A stretch of DNA of 64,000 nt from Nocardia sp. CY41 (GCF_009829325.1 NZ_VUOS01000032.1:1-64000), one strand, 5' to 3'; positions 25,902 through 35,152 are shown, counted from the stretch's first letter. A program made the numbers and translations. Notes: generated from the letters alone by a model not told the origin.

Positions 25902-26617
25902 CGCAGGCCCATCTCCAGTAGCCGGACGAGGAAGAGACCGGAAACCGCGGCCATAGCGGCCGCCATGAGCAGTCCGCCGACCAAGCCGATCAGCGCAATC
26001 AGCGTGGCCGACTGCCCTGGCTGCCAGAGTGGACTGGTGAACGCGGTGAAGACGGTCAACCCGGCCAGCCAGGCGGCGGCGGTCGCCGCGATCCAGCGCG
26101 CCGCGCCCCGCACGTGCGCGCGGAGGACAACCCACTGCGCGACGCCGATGGACAGCAGAATCACCGAACCCCCTGCCACGAACGTGGCCACATGCGCCGG
26201 TCGTGGCCATCCCGACAGTCCTTCGGTGACGACGAACAAGGCGCCCACCGACCATGCGACGACCGCGCCGAGGACCGTCGCGGCAATCCAGCGACGGCTC
26301 GGCAGTCCCGGCAGCACCGCTCGCATCGCGCGCGCCTGGAACCACCCCAGCGTCGCGCCCTCCACCGCGCCCGCCACGAGCAGCGCGCCCGCCGCGGGGA
26401 CTCCGGCGCGATCGGCGACGAGCGCGCCCACCACGGCGGGCGCCGAGAAGCCGAGTAGTTCGCCAACGGTCACCAAGCCGAACCACCTGCGCCACTGCCA
26501 GTCCCTCGACACGCCTGGCACGAGGTCGCCCGCCGCCGTGTCTCCTGGCGAGGGGTGATGATCGTGGCGGGTCGTTCGATCCCCGGCATCGGTGCTGTGC
26601 GTCATGTCTTCGATCAT
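25898..26617 (-). CDS. Multi-pass membrane protein coupled to WS/DGAT (paralog of the DDN-fused domain)
   Basis: A 239-residue protein with a charged His/Asp-rich N-terminus and about six hydrophobic segments. Landmarks are GELLGFSAPAVVGAL, GWFQARAMRAVL, IGVAQWVVLRAHV, and TSPLWQPGQSATLIALIG. The same landmarks occur in the C-terminal half of the frameshifted DDN-TM gene at 7566-8599, so this is a true paralog pair. It is fused to a DDN-like domain there and stands alone here. It overlaps the WS/DGAT gene by four bases. I know no name for this domain. Starts at 26617 or 26605 are both possible, with weak ribosome sites. Confidence 0.8.
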   Translation of the reverse strand: MIEDMTHSTDAGDRTTRHDHHPSPGDTAAGDLVPGVSRDWQWRRWFGLVTVGELLGFSAPAVVGALVADRAGVPAAGALLVAGAVEGATLGWFQARAMRAVLPGLPSRRWIAATVLGAVVAWSVGALFVVTEGLSGWPRPAHVATFVAGGSVILLSIGVAQWVVLRAHVRGAARWIAATAAAWLAGLTVFTAFTSPLWQPGQSATLIALIGLVGGLLMAAAMAAVSGLFLVRLLEMGLR

Positions 26618-26798
26618 CCGCCCACGCGCGGTCGGGCGTACAGGTTCCAAAGCCCCTCTCCCGACGGTCCTTCGACCGGACCCGAGCGGGCGGGGCCGGG
26701 GTTCCTTCACCGACCTCACGCGTCTGGGAGTTTGCCGCGCGCCGTGGACCCGGCGCACTCAGGAGGCACCGGCCCGGTGACCGACAAGGAGTGCGTGA

Positions 26799-27323
26799 AT
26801 GCGTGTGCGGATCGTCTACGAATCGATGTTCGGCAACACCGCGCAGGTGGGCAGCGGCCATTGCCCAGGGGTTCGGCGACCGGGCCGAGGTCGAGGTGCT
26901 GAACGTGGCGGCCGCGGCCGAACTGCCCGGCTCCCCGGTCGATGTCCTAGTCGTCGGCGGGCCCACCCACGCGTTCGGGCTCAGTCGTCCGCCCACCCGT
27001 CTCGACGCGGCCCGACAGACCGAGAAACCGGTCGAGACCGAGCGCGGCATCCGTGAGTGGCTCGAGGCCGCTTCGGCAGCTCCCGGCAGGGCCCGGGCCG
27101 CGGCATTCGGGACCAAGGTGGGCACTCCGCCGTGGCTGCCCGGCTCCGCGGCGCGCGGTACCGGCAAACGACTGCGCGCGTTGGGTTACAGCTGATCGAT
27201 GACCCCGCGGACTTTCTCGTCCACGTAACTCCCGGGCCCCTGCTGGAAGGCGAGGTCGGCCGGGCTCGAACCTGGCGTGAACGTCTCGCCGAGGCCGCGA
27301 CGGCGCGCTCCACGCAGCCCTGA
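26799..27323 (+). pseudogene. Flavodoxin-family protein with two frameshifts
   Basis: The ATG at 26799 opens MRVRIVYESMFGNTAQV, the FMN-binding loop of flavodoxin. After 17 codons an extra G in GTGGGCAGC shifts the frame; the next frame gives AAAIAQGFGDRAEVEVLNV, LVVGGPTHAFGLSRP and WLPGSAARGTGKRLRALGY. A second shift near 27190 leads to LIDDPADFLVHVTPGPLLEGE and the end at 27323. The joined protein is about 175 residues, normal for this group. It is transcribed divergently from the membrane protein-WS/DGAT operon. It is damaged unless the indels are sequence errors. Confidence 0.82.
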
Positions 27324-27529
27324 GCCGCTACGGCCGTGCCGCGTCACTCGGTAGCTCCGCATGGGAACGACCAGCCACGTTCGAAGGATTCGCGAATGCG
27401 GCCGCCCGCGTCACGCGGGTCGCCGCCATACTGAGTTCGGCCCGCACCGCCGCGCGACTGTTCGAGTGCCCTCGTCGCCGCAGACCCGCCGGAACCGGAG
27501 CGGTCCGGAACCAGCCGCGCGGCTCGGGC

Positions 27530-27793
27530 TCACGGTACGCCGACACCTCCGAGCAGAGTGCGGACCGCGCGATCGGCGATGACGTGCGTCGACTCGCCGC
27601 CCGCTTGCGCGGCTTCGGCGGCCACGTAGATGTGCGCGTTGAACACTCCCTCGATCCACGCGGCGGGTAGCGCCGGGTCCAGGTCTCCTTCGGCTTGGGC
27701 CGCGGCGATGAGTGTGCCTAAGGATCGGTCGCCGACCTCGACGAAGGAGCGCAGCATCAGGAGCAGGTGGAATTCGGCGGAAGCGACAGCCTC
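27530..27793 (-). pseudogene. C-terminal remnant of a TetR-type regulator
   Basis: The translation from about 27793 to 27530 (ASAEFHLLLMLRSFVEVGDR, LIAAAQAEGDLDPALPAAWIEG) looks like the ligand-binding half of a TetR regulator. Upstream, in all frames, I find no helix-turn-helix, so the DNA-binding half is gone and the sequence before it is unrelated. It should be non-functional. The neighbouring intergenic DNA (27324-27529) shows nothing I can name. Confidence 0.5.
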
Positions 27794-28043
27794 GCATCGC
27801 GTACGCGAGTGCAGTGGTACAACCTGGCGACGGGAGCTTCCGGCAGTGTGGAGGTCCCGGATCGGTACACCGCGCGGCAGCCGTGTGATTGCACGCCCGC
27901 ACCCGTGCCGGCGGTGACGGGGCCAGGCCAGGTCGTCGCGATCGTGACCGCGGGTGGACCGCTGGCGCCGGTCACCGTGTCCCCCGGGATTCGGCATGTC
28001 AGCGGCGGTGGTGAGTGGTTGCGCCGTTAAGACTCCTTCGGAG

Positions 28044-28730
28044 TCACCGGGCCGGGTCGGAGGCGACTGAAGGACCGGTCGGAGCGTTCTCGTCGGCGCG
28101 GACGCGGACGCGTAGGTTGGCGAACTGGCGGGCCTGCATGATCAGATGAGCGGGCTCGCCGATCAGGAAGTCGGCGACCGCCATCAAGGGGCGAGGAGCA
28201 TCCCGTCCGATGGTGCGCACCACCAGCCGAGTGCGTCGGCCGGGGAGTTCGGTGAGATGGAAGCCCCACACGCCTTGCGTGAACATGCGGGGCAGCGGTC
28301 CGCGCGGGTCGAAGGGGCGGCCACTGGGCAGTGTGAGATCGCTGCGCAGCACCAAGGTCGTCGGGCGGTCGGCGATCGCCACCGTGAAGTAGGTGCGCCC
28401 GTCGCGCGTCGCATTGACCCGGTCGCCTTCGCGCAGTTCCTGCCATTGCGGCACGATCCGCGTCGAACTCGGCCGACCGCCGTTGTCCAGACGGTCCCAG
28501 CTGTACCAGCCGGCGCGGTCTGCGCCCATCTGGACCAGCCAGCGCCACACCTCCTCCGGCGGCGCCTCGAGCGTCGTAGCCATGGTCGAGCAGCCCGTGG
28601 GCGCAGGCACCAGCATGTCACCGGGATACTCAGCCGCGGCTTCTGCCGGGGTGGCGCCCCAGCGCAGGATGCGATGCCGCAGCGCCAGTGCGGCGCCGGA
28701 TGTCGCCAGCAAAGGGATGGTCCATCGCAT
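28044..28730 (-). CDS. SRPBCC (START-like) domain protein
   Basis: A 228-residue protein with an N-terminal hydrophobic stretch (IPLLATSGAALAL) and a START/polyketide-cyclase-like fold: TTLEAPPEEVWRWLVQMG, the conserved GWYSWDRLDN, and GVWGFHLTELPGRRTRLVVR. These proteins bind small lipids or aromatics in a cavity, usually without known catalysis. GGGAGG precedes the ATG at 28730. The frame is intact although both neighbours are damaged. The N-terminal segment may anchor it to the membrane. The ligand is unknown. Confidence 0.8.
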   Translation of the reverse strand: MRWTIPLLATSGAALALRHRILRWGATPAEAAAEYPGDMLVPAPTGCSTMATTLEAPPEEVWRWLVQMGADRAGWYSWDRLDNGGRPSSTRIVPQWQELREGDRVNATRDGRTYFTVAIADRPTTLVLRSDLTLPSGRPFDPRGPLPRMFTQGVWGFHLTELPGRRTRLVVRTIGRDAPRPLMAVADFLIGEPAHLIMQARQFANLRVRVRADENAPTGPSVASDPAR

Positions 28731-28898
28731 AGTGTGCCTCCCGTCAGGTCTTACTTCTGGATGCAGCTCGCGGTCCAGGCGCCGCTCGACCAGCGCCGAT
28801 GGTCCCGAGAACGCGGCAGGACCGGTATGCGCCGGCAGGCCCGAACGGTCGAGCGGCAGCCGGACCGGCCGACCGTTACGACGGCGGCGTCCGAGTGC

Positions 28899-29234
28899 TC
28901 ATCGGGCGGTCCGCTCGGCGATTCGCGCACCGACGAGCAGCGCGGTTACGGCGACGACGCCGACGACGGTGATCAGGCGATTCACGTCGATCGCCGGTTG
29001 CCAGCGCACTCGGCCATCCCGCAGCACGTAGACGCCCACCGGCTTGGCGCCGAGGCCGAAGCCGACGCCCGATCCTTCCTGTCCGCCTTCGTCGGTGCCT
29101 CCACCGCCGCCTCCACCGCCAGAAACGGCGGCGGCCGCGATCAGCACGGCACCATCTCGTTCGACCGGTTCGGCGTACACACGGTGCACCGTCATGGCAT
29201 CCTTCGCCGACGCGAGAATCTCATCGACCTTCAT
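28899..29234 (-). CDS. GerW/YtfJ-family sporulation-type protein
   Basis: A 111-residue protein: MKVDEILASAKDAMTVHRVY, a glycine run (eight Gly), a GSGVGFGLGAKPVGVYVLRDG block, and a C-terminal hydrophobic helix (LITVVGVVAVTALLVGARI). The order and the glycine loop match GerW/YtfJ, named from Bacillus spores but widespread in actinobacteria that do not make endospores. AGGAGG lies seven bases before the ATG at 29234, the best ribosome site in this region. The C-terminal helix suggests membrane attachment. The function outside spores is unknown. Confidence 0.88.
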   Translation of the reverse strand: MKVDEILASAKDAMTVHRVYAEPVERDGAVLIAAAAVSGGGGGGGGTDEGGQEGSGVGFGLGAKPVGVYVLRDGRVRWQPAIDVNRLITVVGVVAVTALLVGARIAERTAR

Positions 29235-29497
29235 TGTGCTTCCTCCTGGGACGGTCCGGGTGATTGTCGTAGTCCGATCCGCTCCAGTGTCCGACATAGG
29301 CCGAATCGCACAGGAGAGTCGATCGGCCCTCGGCGGGGGGAGTAATGGCAACAAGTTCGACGGGAGAAAGGGCTGCCTGGCCGCGTGGGAACGCGCACCG
29401 CCCGGTGGTGGCCGAGGGGAAACGAATCGTGCCGCGCCATTGCCTCGCACCATGTCGTGCGCTACGGCGGTTCCTGTCCGAGTTGAATCCGATGCGA

Positions 29498-29969
29498 TCA
29501 GCGACCGCGCGGAGATCTGGCCGTGGCTGGTGCAGTGTAGTCCGAGGCGATCCGCTCGGCGAGCGGAGCGTCCGGGCCGACCGGAATGTGCGGGCGGGCT
29601 CCTGGAGCCACACGCACGTACCGGCGCAGAATCGCCGCCCGCTGTCCGGAGTCGACCTCCTTCAACCGAACCTCCTCACTGTCGCCGTGACGCAGCAGGG
29701 CGTGGCCCTCGGCGGCGGCCACGTTGCGCACCCAGTTCGCGTTCTTCCCAGCAGCGAAACCACATAGCGTGGGCCGCCGAACTCTGTGAGCACCACCGGG
29801 AACCAGATCACAGGCTTGCTGCGCCCCCGCCGACACCCAGTGCCGACACCAAGCGCGGCGCGATCCCCGCGGCGAAAACCCAAGCTGAGAGACGATTTTG
29901 AATCTGAGCGAACAGGTTCGGGCTTTCCTTGCGGTAGAACCAGCGCGAGTAATTGTCGTATGCCCGCAT
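29498..29969 (-). pseudogene. Deazaflavin (F420)-dependent nitroreductase-family protein, two frameshifts
   Basis: The ATG at 29969, after GAGGAG, opens MRAYDNYSRWFYRKESPNLF and continues to APRLVSALGVG. The second frame supplies KPVIWFPVVLTEFGGPRYVV, the conserved core of the DDN/Rv3547 group. The third gives NWVRNVAAAEGHALLRHGD and PGARPHIPVG before the stop at 29498. Two indels are needed. DDN proteins use F420H2 to reduce quinones or nitro compounds. Upstream, GGCTCA-GTCC-TGAGCC (29989-30004) is a small inverted repeat that could be an operator. The gene is probably inactive as written. Confidence 0.82.
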
Positions 29970-30161
29970 GGTGCACTCCTCGGAGACGGGCTCAGTCCTG
30001 AGCCGGTCGATTTCACTGACTTCTCCGGTCGCGGGGTGGGGCATCGCGCCCGAGTTGCCTGCTCTCGTCCACACGAGAATGACGAAAAACCCCTGCGGAG
30101 AGCGGACAAGCGGTCGAGACGAGGTGAACTCGGCGCCCCGCACGTCACCCGCGCAGGGACC

Positions 30162-30903
30162 TCATGCCGCAGGACGTTCGTGGTCTCGCACGACGATCAT
30201 CGGACACTGCGCCGAATGCAGCAGCTTGTCGGTGGTCGAGCCGAGCAGCATGCTGGCGAACCCGCCGCGGCCGTGGCTGCCGACAACCAGCAGCTGCGCC
30301 TGCTCCGATTCGTCGAGCAGCGCGCGAGCCGGGCGGTCGACCTTGACAACGCGCCGGACCGGCACATCCGGGTACCGCTCCTGATAGCCTGCTAGCTGTT
30401 CGGCCAGCAACACCTGCTCGGACTCCAACATCGCATCCCAGTCGGCCATGGGTATATCGAGTCCGGTGACATCGCTCCAGGTGTGCACCGCGGTGAGGCC
30501 GACCTTGCGCAGCGAGGCTTCTTCGAAGGCGAGTTCGATGGCGGGGACACTGTTGTCGGTGCCATCGACACCGACGACGACTGGCTTGTCGGTCCATTCT
30601 GGAGTGATGCCGGAGAAGTCGTGGATGACCGCGACCGGGCAATGGGCATGCCGGGTCACCGCGGTGCTCACCGAGCCGAGCATCCCGCGCTGGAACGCGC
30701 CGAGACCCCGGCTGCCGACCACCAGCATCTCCACCCGGCGCGAACGGTCGATCAGCATGGGTATGAGGGAATCGAAGGACACCTCTGTGGTGAGCGCGAG
30801 TTCCTCACCGGGCACGGCCTCACGCGCGATCCGGCCGGCTTCGGTGAGGATCCGTTCGCCATCGCGACGCATCCACTCCACGTCCGTGTCGCTCAGTGTC
30901 ATC
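30162..30903 (-). pseudogene. Tandem universal stress protein, N-terminally truncated
   Basis: The region encodes most of a double USP. The end of domain one has the ATP-loop VVGSRGLGAFQRGMLGS; domain two is complete from VVVGVDGTDNSVPAIELAF to VVGSHGRGGFASMLLGS. Domain one lacks its first strand and GVDGS motif, about 60-70 residues. An in-frame ATG at 30903 would give 246 residues, but it lies right at the junction with the esterase fragment and has lost any native promoter. Double USPs of this type (like Rv2623) bind ATP and are dormancy-induced in mycobacteria. The truncation looks like the product of a rearrangement. Confidence 0.8.
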
Positions 30904-31542
30904 CCGGGACCTGATCCGAAACTCGGGGTGTACAAGTGGAAGACGTTCCTCACCGAGGAGTTGCCGCCGGTGATCGATGCGGAGTTCGCCACCACGGGGG
31001 TGAACGCGATCGCGGGCCTGTCCACCTCGGGCACCTCGGTGCTGCAACTGCCGATCGCCAAACCGGGTCTGTATCAGGCGGTCGCGGCCTACAGTGGGTG
31101 CGCGCAGGTCAGTGACCCGCTCGGCCGCGAGTTCGTGAAACTCGCCGTCGAGAGCTGGGGCGGCGGTGACACCGAGAACATGTACGGCCCACCCGAGGAC
31201 CCGATGTGGGCCGCCAACGACCCGTACCTGCACGCCGACCAACTCCGCGGCATCCGCCTGTTCCTGTCCACCGGAACCGGCGTCCCGGGCATGTACGACG
31301 TCTACAACGGCGCTTACACCCAGCCGGGGCCGCGCGGCTACCTCAACCAGCTGGTGCTCGGCGGTGTCATCGAGGCCGCGGTGAACTGGTGCACCCACAA
31401 CATGCGGGACCGCTTGAACGCGCTCGGCATCCCCGCTACGTACGACTTCCAGCCCACCGGCACCCATTCGTGGGGCTATTGGCAAGAGGCGCTGAAGAAT
31501 TCATGGCCGGTGCTGGCCGACGGTTTGGGGCTGCCGCACTGA
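30904..31542 (+). pseudogene. Mycolyltransferase-like esterase, N-terminally truncated
   Basis: The reading frame is an antigen-85/esterase-D-type alpha/beta hydrolase from YKWKTFLTEELPPVI onward. It keeps the nucleophile elbow GLSTSG, NDPYLHADQLRG, and the late His in PTGTHSWGYWQ. The first roughly 120 residues, including the signal peptide and the oxyanion strand, are missing, and sequence left of about 30903 belongs to the inverted USP gene. A GTG at 30928 could start translation, but the product would lack export and part of the fold. Intact relatives transfer mycolates or hydrolyse lipids at the cell wall. Confidence 0.82.
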
Positions 31543-31585
31543 GTCCCGCGGCTGGTCGGCGGGCCGTTGGCGGATACTGGCTCGC

Positions 31586-32416
31586 ATGGCCCACGCCCTG
31601 GTCGACTTCCGATCCCTTCCGGTCGAGTTGCGTCCGTACCTGGACGGTCTCGTGCGGCGCGCCCGCTCGGTCTGCGAACCTCATCTGATCAGTGTCTTCG
31701 CCGTGGGGTCGATCGCGCTCGACGACTACCGGCACGGGCGCAGCGACGTCGACGTGGTGATGGTCGCCGACCCGCGACTCCCGGCGCGGGCATTGCGTGA
31801 ACTGGCCGAGGCGCTCGCGCACCCTGCCCTGGCCTGCCCTGCGGCCGGGCTGGAACTGGTGGTGTACGGGGCGGATTTCGCCGCCGATCCGTGCGGCGCG
31901 GCCGGTTATCTCATGGACCTCAACACCGGTCCGATGTTGCCGAACCGGGTCAGCTTCGATCCGTCGGAGTCCTCGGCTTTCTGGTACGTCATCGATCGTT
32001 CCATCGCTCACCAGGCTGGGCGCCTCCTGCACGGCAAGCCCGTGCGGGAGGTCATGGCAGCCCCGTCGCCGCGCGACGTGTACGCCGCGCTGCGGGCTTC
32101 GGTCCGGGAGCACGCCGGGGGAGAGGGGCATCTCGGCGACAACCGAGTCCTGAACGGCTGCCGGACGGCATCGTTCTGCCGGACGAGCCGCTGGCTGGCC
32201 AAACGCCGGGCAGCACAACTGATCGCGGCCCAAGAGACAGGTTTCCGCCCCCTCATCGAAGCAGCGCTGCACAGCTTCCAGCAACCCCGCTCGGCAGCAC
32301 TGCACCTGCCCAGCGCGGACGTCCGCGCTTTCCTCTCCTGGGTGGAGGACTGTGTCGTCGAAGCGGCGAACCGCTCGGCAGCCGGTGATCGCTGGGGGGA
32401 CGCGGGCTCCCTCTGA
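31586..32416 (+). CDS. Nucleotidyltransferase, aminoglycoside-adenylyltransferase-like (AadA/DUF4111 type)
   Basis: A 276-residue protein. The polymerase-beta-type active site VGSIALDDYRHGRSDVDVVM carries the GS...D...GxSDVD pattern with the metal-binding Asp pair. The C-terminal half has the helical region seen in ANT(3'') enzymes (CRTASFCRTSRWLAKRRAAQL). Such enzymes transfer AMP to aminoglycosides, but many chromosomal members have other or unknown substrates, so resistance is not implied. GGCGGA lies upstream of the ATG. It is the first intact gene after the island junction. Confidence 0.8.
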   Translation: MAHALVDFRSLPVELRPYLDGLVRRARSVCEPHLISVFAVGSIALDDYRHGRSDVDVVMVADPRLPARALRELAEALAHPALACPAAGLELVVYGADFAADPCGAAGYLMDLNTGPMLPNRVSFDPSESSAFWYVIDRSIAHQAGRLLHGKPVREVMAAPSPRDVYAALRASVREHAGGEGHLGDNRVLNGCRTASFCRTSRWLAKRRAAQLIAAQETGFRPLIEAALHSFQQPRSAALHLPSADVRAFLSWVEDCVVEAANRSAAGDRWGDAGSL

Positions 32417-32560
32417 GGAAGACCGCGGATCCTCCGCACTCTCGAGCGGACTCGACCAGGGTTCGGGGACACGCAGCCGGAAACATGTTGTTACTTGGAT
32501 ATGCGCATCAACGCATTGAATCACCGCAAGCCATATGCCCCCCACGAGAGCCTGACGGCG

Positions 32561-34297
32561 CTACTCTCGCTCGTCGAGGCTGTACTGCACCCGTACCGGG
32601 ACGTCGTCGGCCCAGGGCTGGCGGGTCACCATGTCGGCGACGCGTACTTCTCCGCGTTCGAACTCGCCGGTGGCGGCGTCGACGAGGCGGTATTGCTGGG
32701 TCTGCTTGTGGATCGGCTGGGCGTCGAGGAGCACGACGCGAACCTCATCGGGTTCGAAGTGGCAGCGCCGGTGCATGGCGGCGATGAGTTGTTCGTTGTG
32801 CAGATGGCCGTCGCCGAAGTTCCAGCCGATGGCCGTGCTGCAGATGCGTTCGCCGTCGGTGATGGTGTACTCGTCTTCGCGACCGGGCGGCATGGCGCGG
32901 TGGACGAGCGTGAACAGCGCGCGGCCGTGGGTGTTCATGGCCCGGAAGGCGTATCCGAGATACTGCGGGATCTGCGCGCGATCCTTGCCGTAGAACCGCT
33001 CCAGCTGCGCCTGCGGCATGCTCGCAATGGCGACGATGTGTTTGCCGATCTTCTCCGCGGCCGAAGGCTTGACGCACCACATCGTGGTGTCCCAGTTTCC
33101 TGCGTAGTAGCGCATACCGGGCAGGAAGGAGATCTTGCGCGGGAAGAGGTTTCCGGCGATCACGATGCCCGCCACCGCGACGAACAGCACCGCCACCGGC
33201 ACCGGGCTGCCCGCGCTGCCGAGACCGAGGTCGGCGTGGGCGACGAACAACGTGGCGATCCCGAAGATCATGAAGACGTTCCACTCCAAGGGCACGCCCA
33301 TGGGTATGGCGGTCAGGATCGCCAGATGGAAGCACACCATCACGAGCGCCGCGATCACCGTCGGCCACCCACCGTGGGAGAAGAACAGCACCGGCGGAAC
33401 GCACAGCTCGACGGCGGTGCCGCCGTGGGCGAAGACGCGGGACAACCGCCCCGGCCGCAGATCGTCGGGGAAGCGTTCGAAGAACGCGCGCTTGAGTGGT
33501 TTCGGCCGGAACACCGGACTGTTGGACATCATCGTGGCGACCACGAACGGGAAGTGTTTGTTGAGTTTCGAGGTGGCCGCGCCCATCCAGATGACGACGA
33601 AGACGACCTTCGCGGCGACGATCGAATCGGCTCCCGGGAGCAGGAAGGCGACCGTGAGGGTGGCGTAGACCTCGCCCCGGGCGGCGAGGAAGATCACCTT
33701 GTCGCGCAGGCCGAGTACCGCCAGCAGGCCGAGAATCGTGGCGATCTGCCAGTACGGCAGCAATCCCACGCTGGTACCCAGTTCGGGGATGGGGCCGGTG
33801 CCGTCGGACAGCACGGCGACCGTCGTCACCGCCAGCAGCGCCGCGTACAAGGCGACGTCCACCGGTGTGCGGTTGTCGCCCTCGGTGAACGGTACCCGGC
33901 GGGGCCATGGTGGCAGCCGAATGGTGTTGGGACGCAGCCAATACAGGATCGAGCCGAAAGGCGGGAAATACCGATTGTTCAACGGGCCGAATCCGCAGCC
34001 CAAGCCCACCACTTCGAACAACAATGTGTACAGCACGATCTTCTGGAAGACGATCGGCTCCGACCACCAGGCTCCGACGTCGGTGAATCCGTCGATGCCC
34101 GCGGTGGTCAGCACGACGAGCCAGCCGCCGAGCACATAGAGGCAGATCTTTCCGACGTAGAACAGGTGCAGCGCCACGGGCGTCCCGAAGCCCACTTCCG
34201 CCCAGTGCCGGGCCATGGGCCGGATGCGTTCGGCGCGTGTGCCTTTGCTCCATTCGGTCAGGTCGACCATCGGCAGGTCGGGCTCGAGAAACCCCAT
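32561..34297 (-). CDS. DUF3556 multi-pass membrane protein
   Basis: A 578-residue integral membrane protein of the DUF3556 group, found mainly in mycobacteria, Nocardia and Rhodococcus. It begins MGFLEPDLPMVDLTEW and has about nine hydrophobic segments, with conserved NNRYFPPFGS, a TSKLNKHFPFV stretch, and FLPGMRYYAGNWDTTMW, plus a soluble C-terminal third. GGAG is eight bases before the ATG at 34297. The function is unknown; the lineage restriction suggests an envelope role. A long open frame on the opposite strand is a codon-bias shadow. Confidence 0.87.
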   Translation of the reverse strand: MGFLEPDLPMVDLTEWSKGTRAERIRPMARHWAEVGFGTPVALHLFYVGKICLYVLGGWLVVLTTAGIDGFTDVGAWWSEPIVFQKIVLYTLLFEVVGLGCGFGPLNNRYFPPFGSILYWLRPNTIRLPPWPRRVPFTEGDNRTPVDVALYAALLAVTTVAVLSDGTGPIPELGTSVGLLPYWQIATILGLLAVLGLRDKVIFLAARGEVYATLTVAFLLPGADSIVAAKVVFVVIWMGAATSKLNKHFPFVVATMMSNSPVFRPKPLKRAFFERFPDDLRPGRLSRVFAHGGTAVELCVPPVLFFSHGGWPTVIAALVMVCFHLAILTAIPMGVPLEWNVFMIFGIATLFVAHADLGLGSAGSPVPVAVLFVAVAGIVIAGNLFPRKISFLPGMRYYAGNWDTTMWCVKPSAAEKIGKHIVAIASMPQAQLERFYGKDRAQIPQYLGYAFRAMNTHGRALFTLVHRAMPPGREDEYTITDGERICSTAIGWNFGDGHLHNEQLIAAMHRRCHFEPDEVRVVLLDAQPIHKQTQQYRLVDAATGEFERGEVRVADMVTRQPWADDVPVRVQYSLDERE

Positions 34298-34433
34298 CAA
34301 GCACGCTCCGATCGAGAACGCCGGGGGCACGGTCCGAGCCCCGAGGTTCCCGATACGGTGACAGGTACCGCGGTCGCTGTCAACGACTTCCTCCGGCGCA
34401 CGTCGGCGGCGACGGTCGGGCAAGATCGAAGCC

Positions 34434-35132
34434 ATGGAGCCGACCCCGCGAGTGCCACTGCCCACGAACATCGACGAGTTCCGTGTGCTCGCGCACTCCC
34501 GCCTGGCCGGATTCCCGCGCGTCGAAGTGGCCGACGCGCCCGGTACGCGTCGAGCCGCGGTCGTGCTGTGCGTGGTGGAGCAGCCGGATGGGCCGCTGTC
34601 GGTGATCGTGATCAAGCGGGCCTACCGGGGTCGCAACGCCGGTCAGTGGGGACTGCCCGGCGGCCGCCTGGACGAAGGCGAGACCGCCGAACAAGCCGCG
34701 TTGCGTGAACTGCACGAAGAATTGGGCCTGCTCGCGCGGCCCGAAGAGCTGCTCGGCGCGCTCGACGACTTCCCCGCGGCATCCGGTTTCGCGATCACGC
34801 CGCTGGTCCTGGCGCTCACCGACGCCACGCGGCTGCGGCCGAACCCGGACGAGGTCCATTCCGTGCACTTCGTCGACCTCGCCCGGCTCGCCGCCGAGGA
34901 CACCCCGCACTGGGTCCGGCCCGAGGACGCGGTGCGGCAGGCGGAGCTGCGCGACGACGTGGCGCCTGCCGATGCGGCAGGCCTGTTGCAGATGCGGCTG
35001 GGCCCGAAGATGACCATTCACGCTCCGACCGGCGCGCTGCTGTGGCAATTCCGGGAAGTCGTTCTGCTCGGCACGAGCCCCGCCGCCGCTCGCGTCGCGC
35101 ACTTCACCCAACCGGATTGGACCCATCGCTAG
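34434..35132 (+). CDS. Nudix hydrolase
   Basis: A 232-residue Nudix protein. Residues about 77-99 are the complete box GRLDEGETAEQAALRELHEE followed by LGLL, with all catalytic glutamates. The surroundings (GRNAGQWGLPGG before it, and FAITPLVLAL) point to the CoA/NDP-sugar pyrophosphatase end of the family. The substrate is not predictable. It is divergent from DUF3556 and followed by a hairpin. Confidence 0.9.
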   Translation: MEPTPRVPLPTNIDEFRVLAHSRLAGFPRVEVADAPGTRRAAVVLCVVEQPDGPLSVIVIKRAYRGRNAGQWGLPGGRLDEGETAEQAALRELHEELGLLARPEELLGALDDFPAASGFAITPLVLALTDATRLRPNPDEVHSVHFVDLARLAAEDTPHWVRPEDAVRQAELRDDVAPADAAGLLQMRLGPKMTIHAPTGALLWQFREVVLLGTSPAAARVAHFTQPDWTHR

Positions 35133-35152
35133 GCCGCTGGGGCCGTCCCGCT

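Noticed and set aside
29270..29310. DosR box upstream of the GerW gene (GGGACGGTCC)
   Set aside because: The half-sites are too close together for the DosR core spacing.
32495..34708. 737-codon open frame opposite the DUF3556 gene
   Set aside because: It mirrors a well-supported gene; long antisense frames are usual at this GC content, and the translation is a low-complexity His/Arg/Asp mixture.
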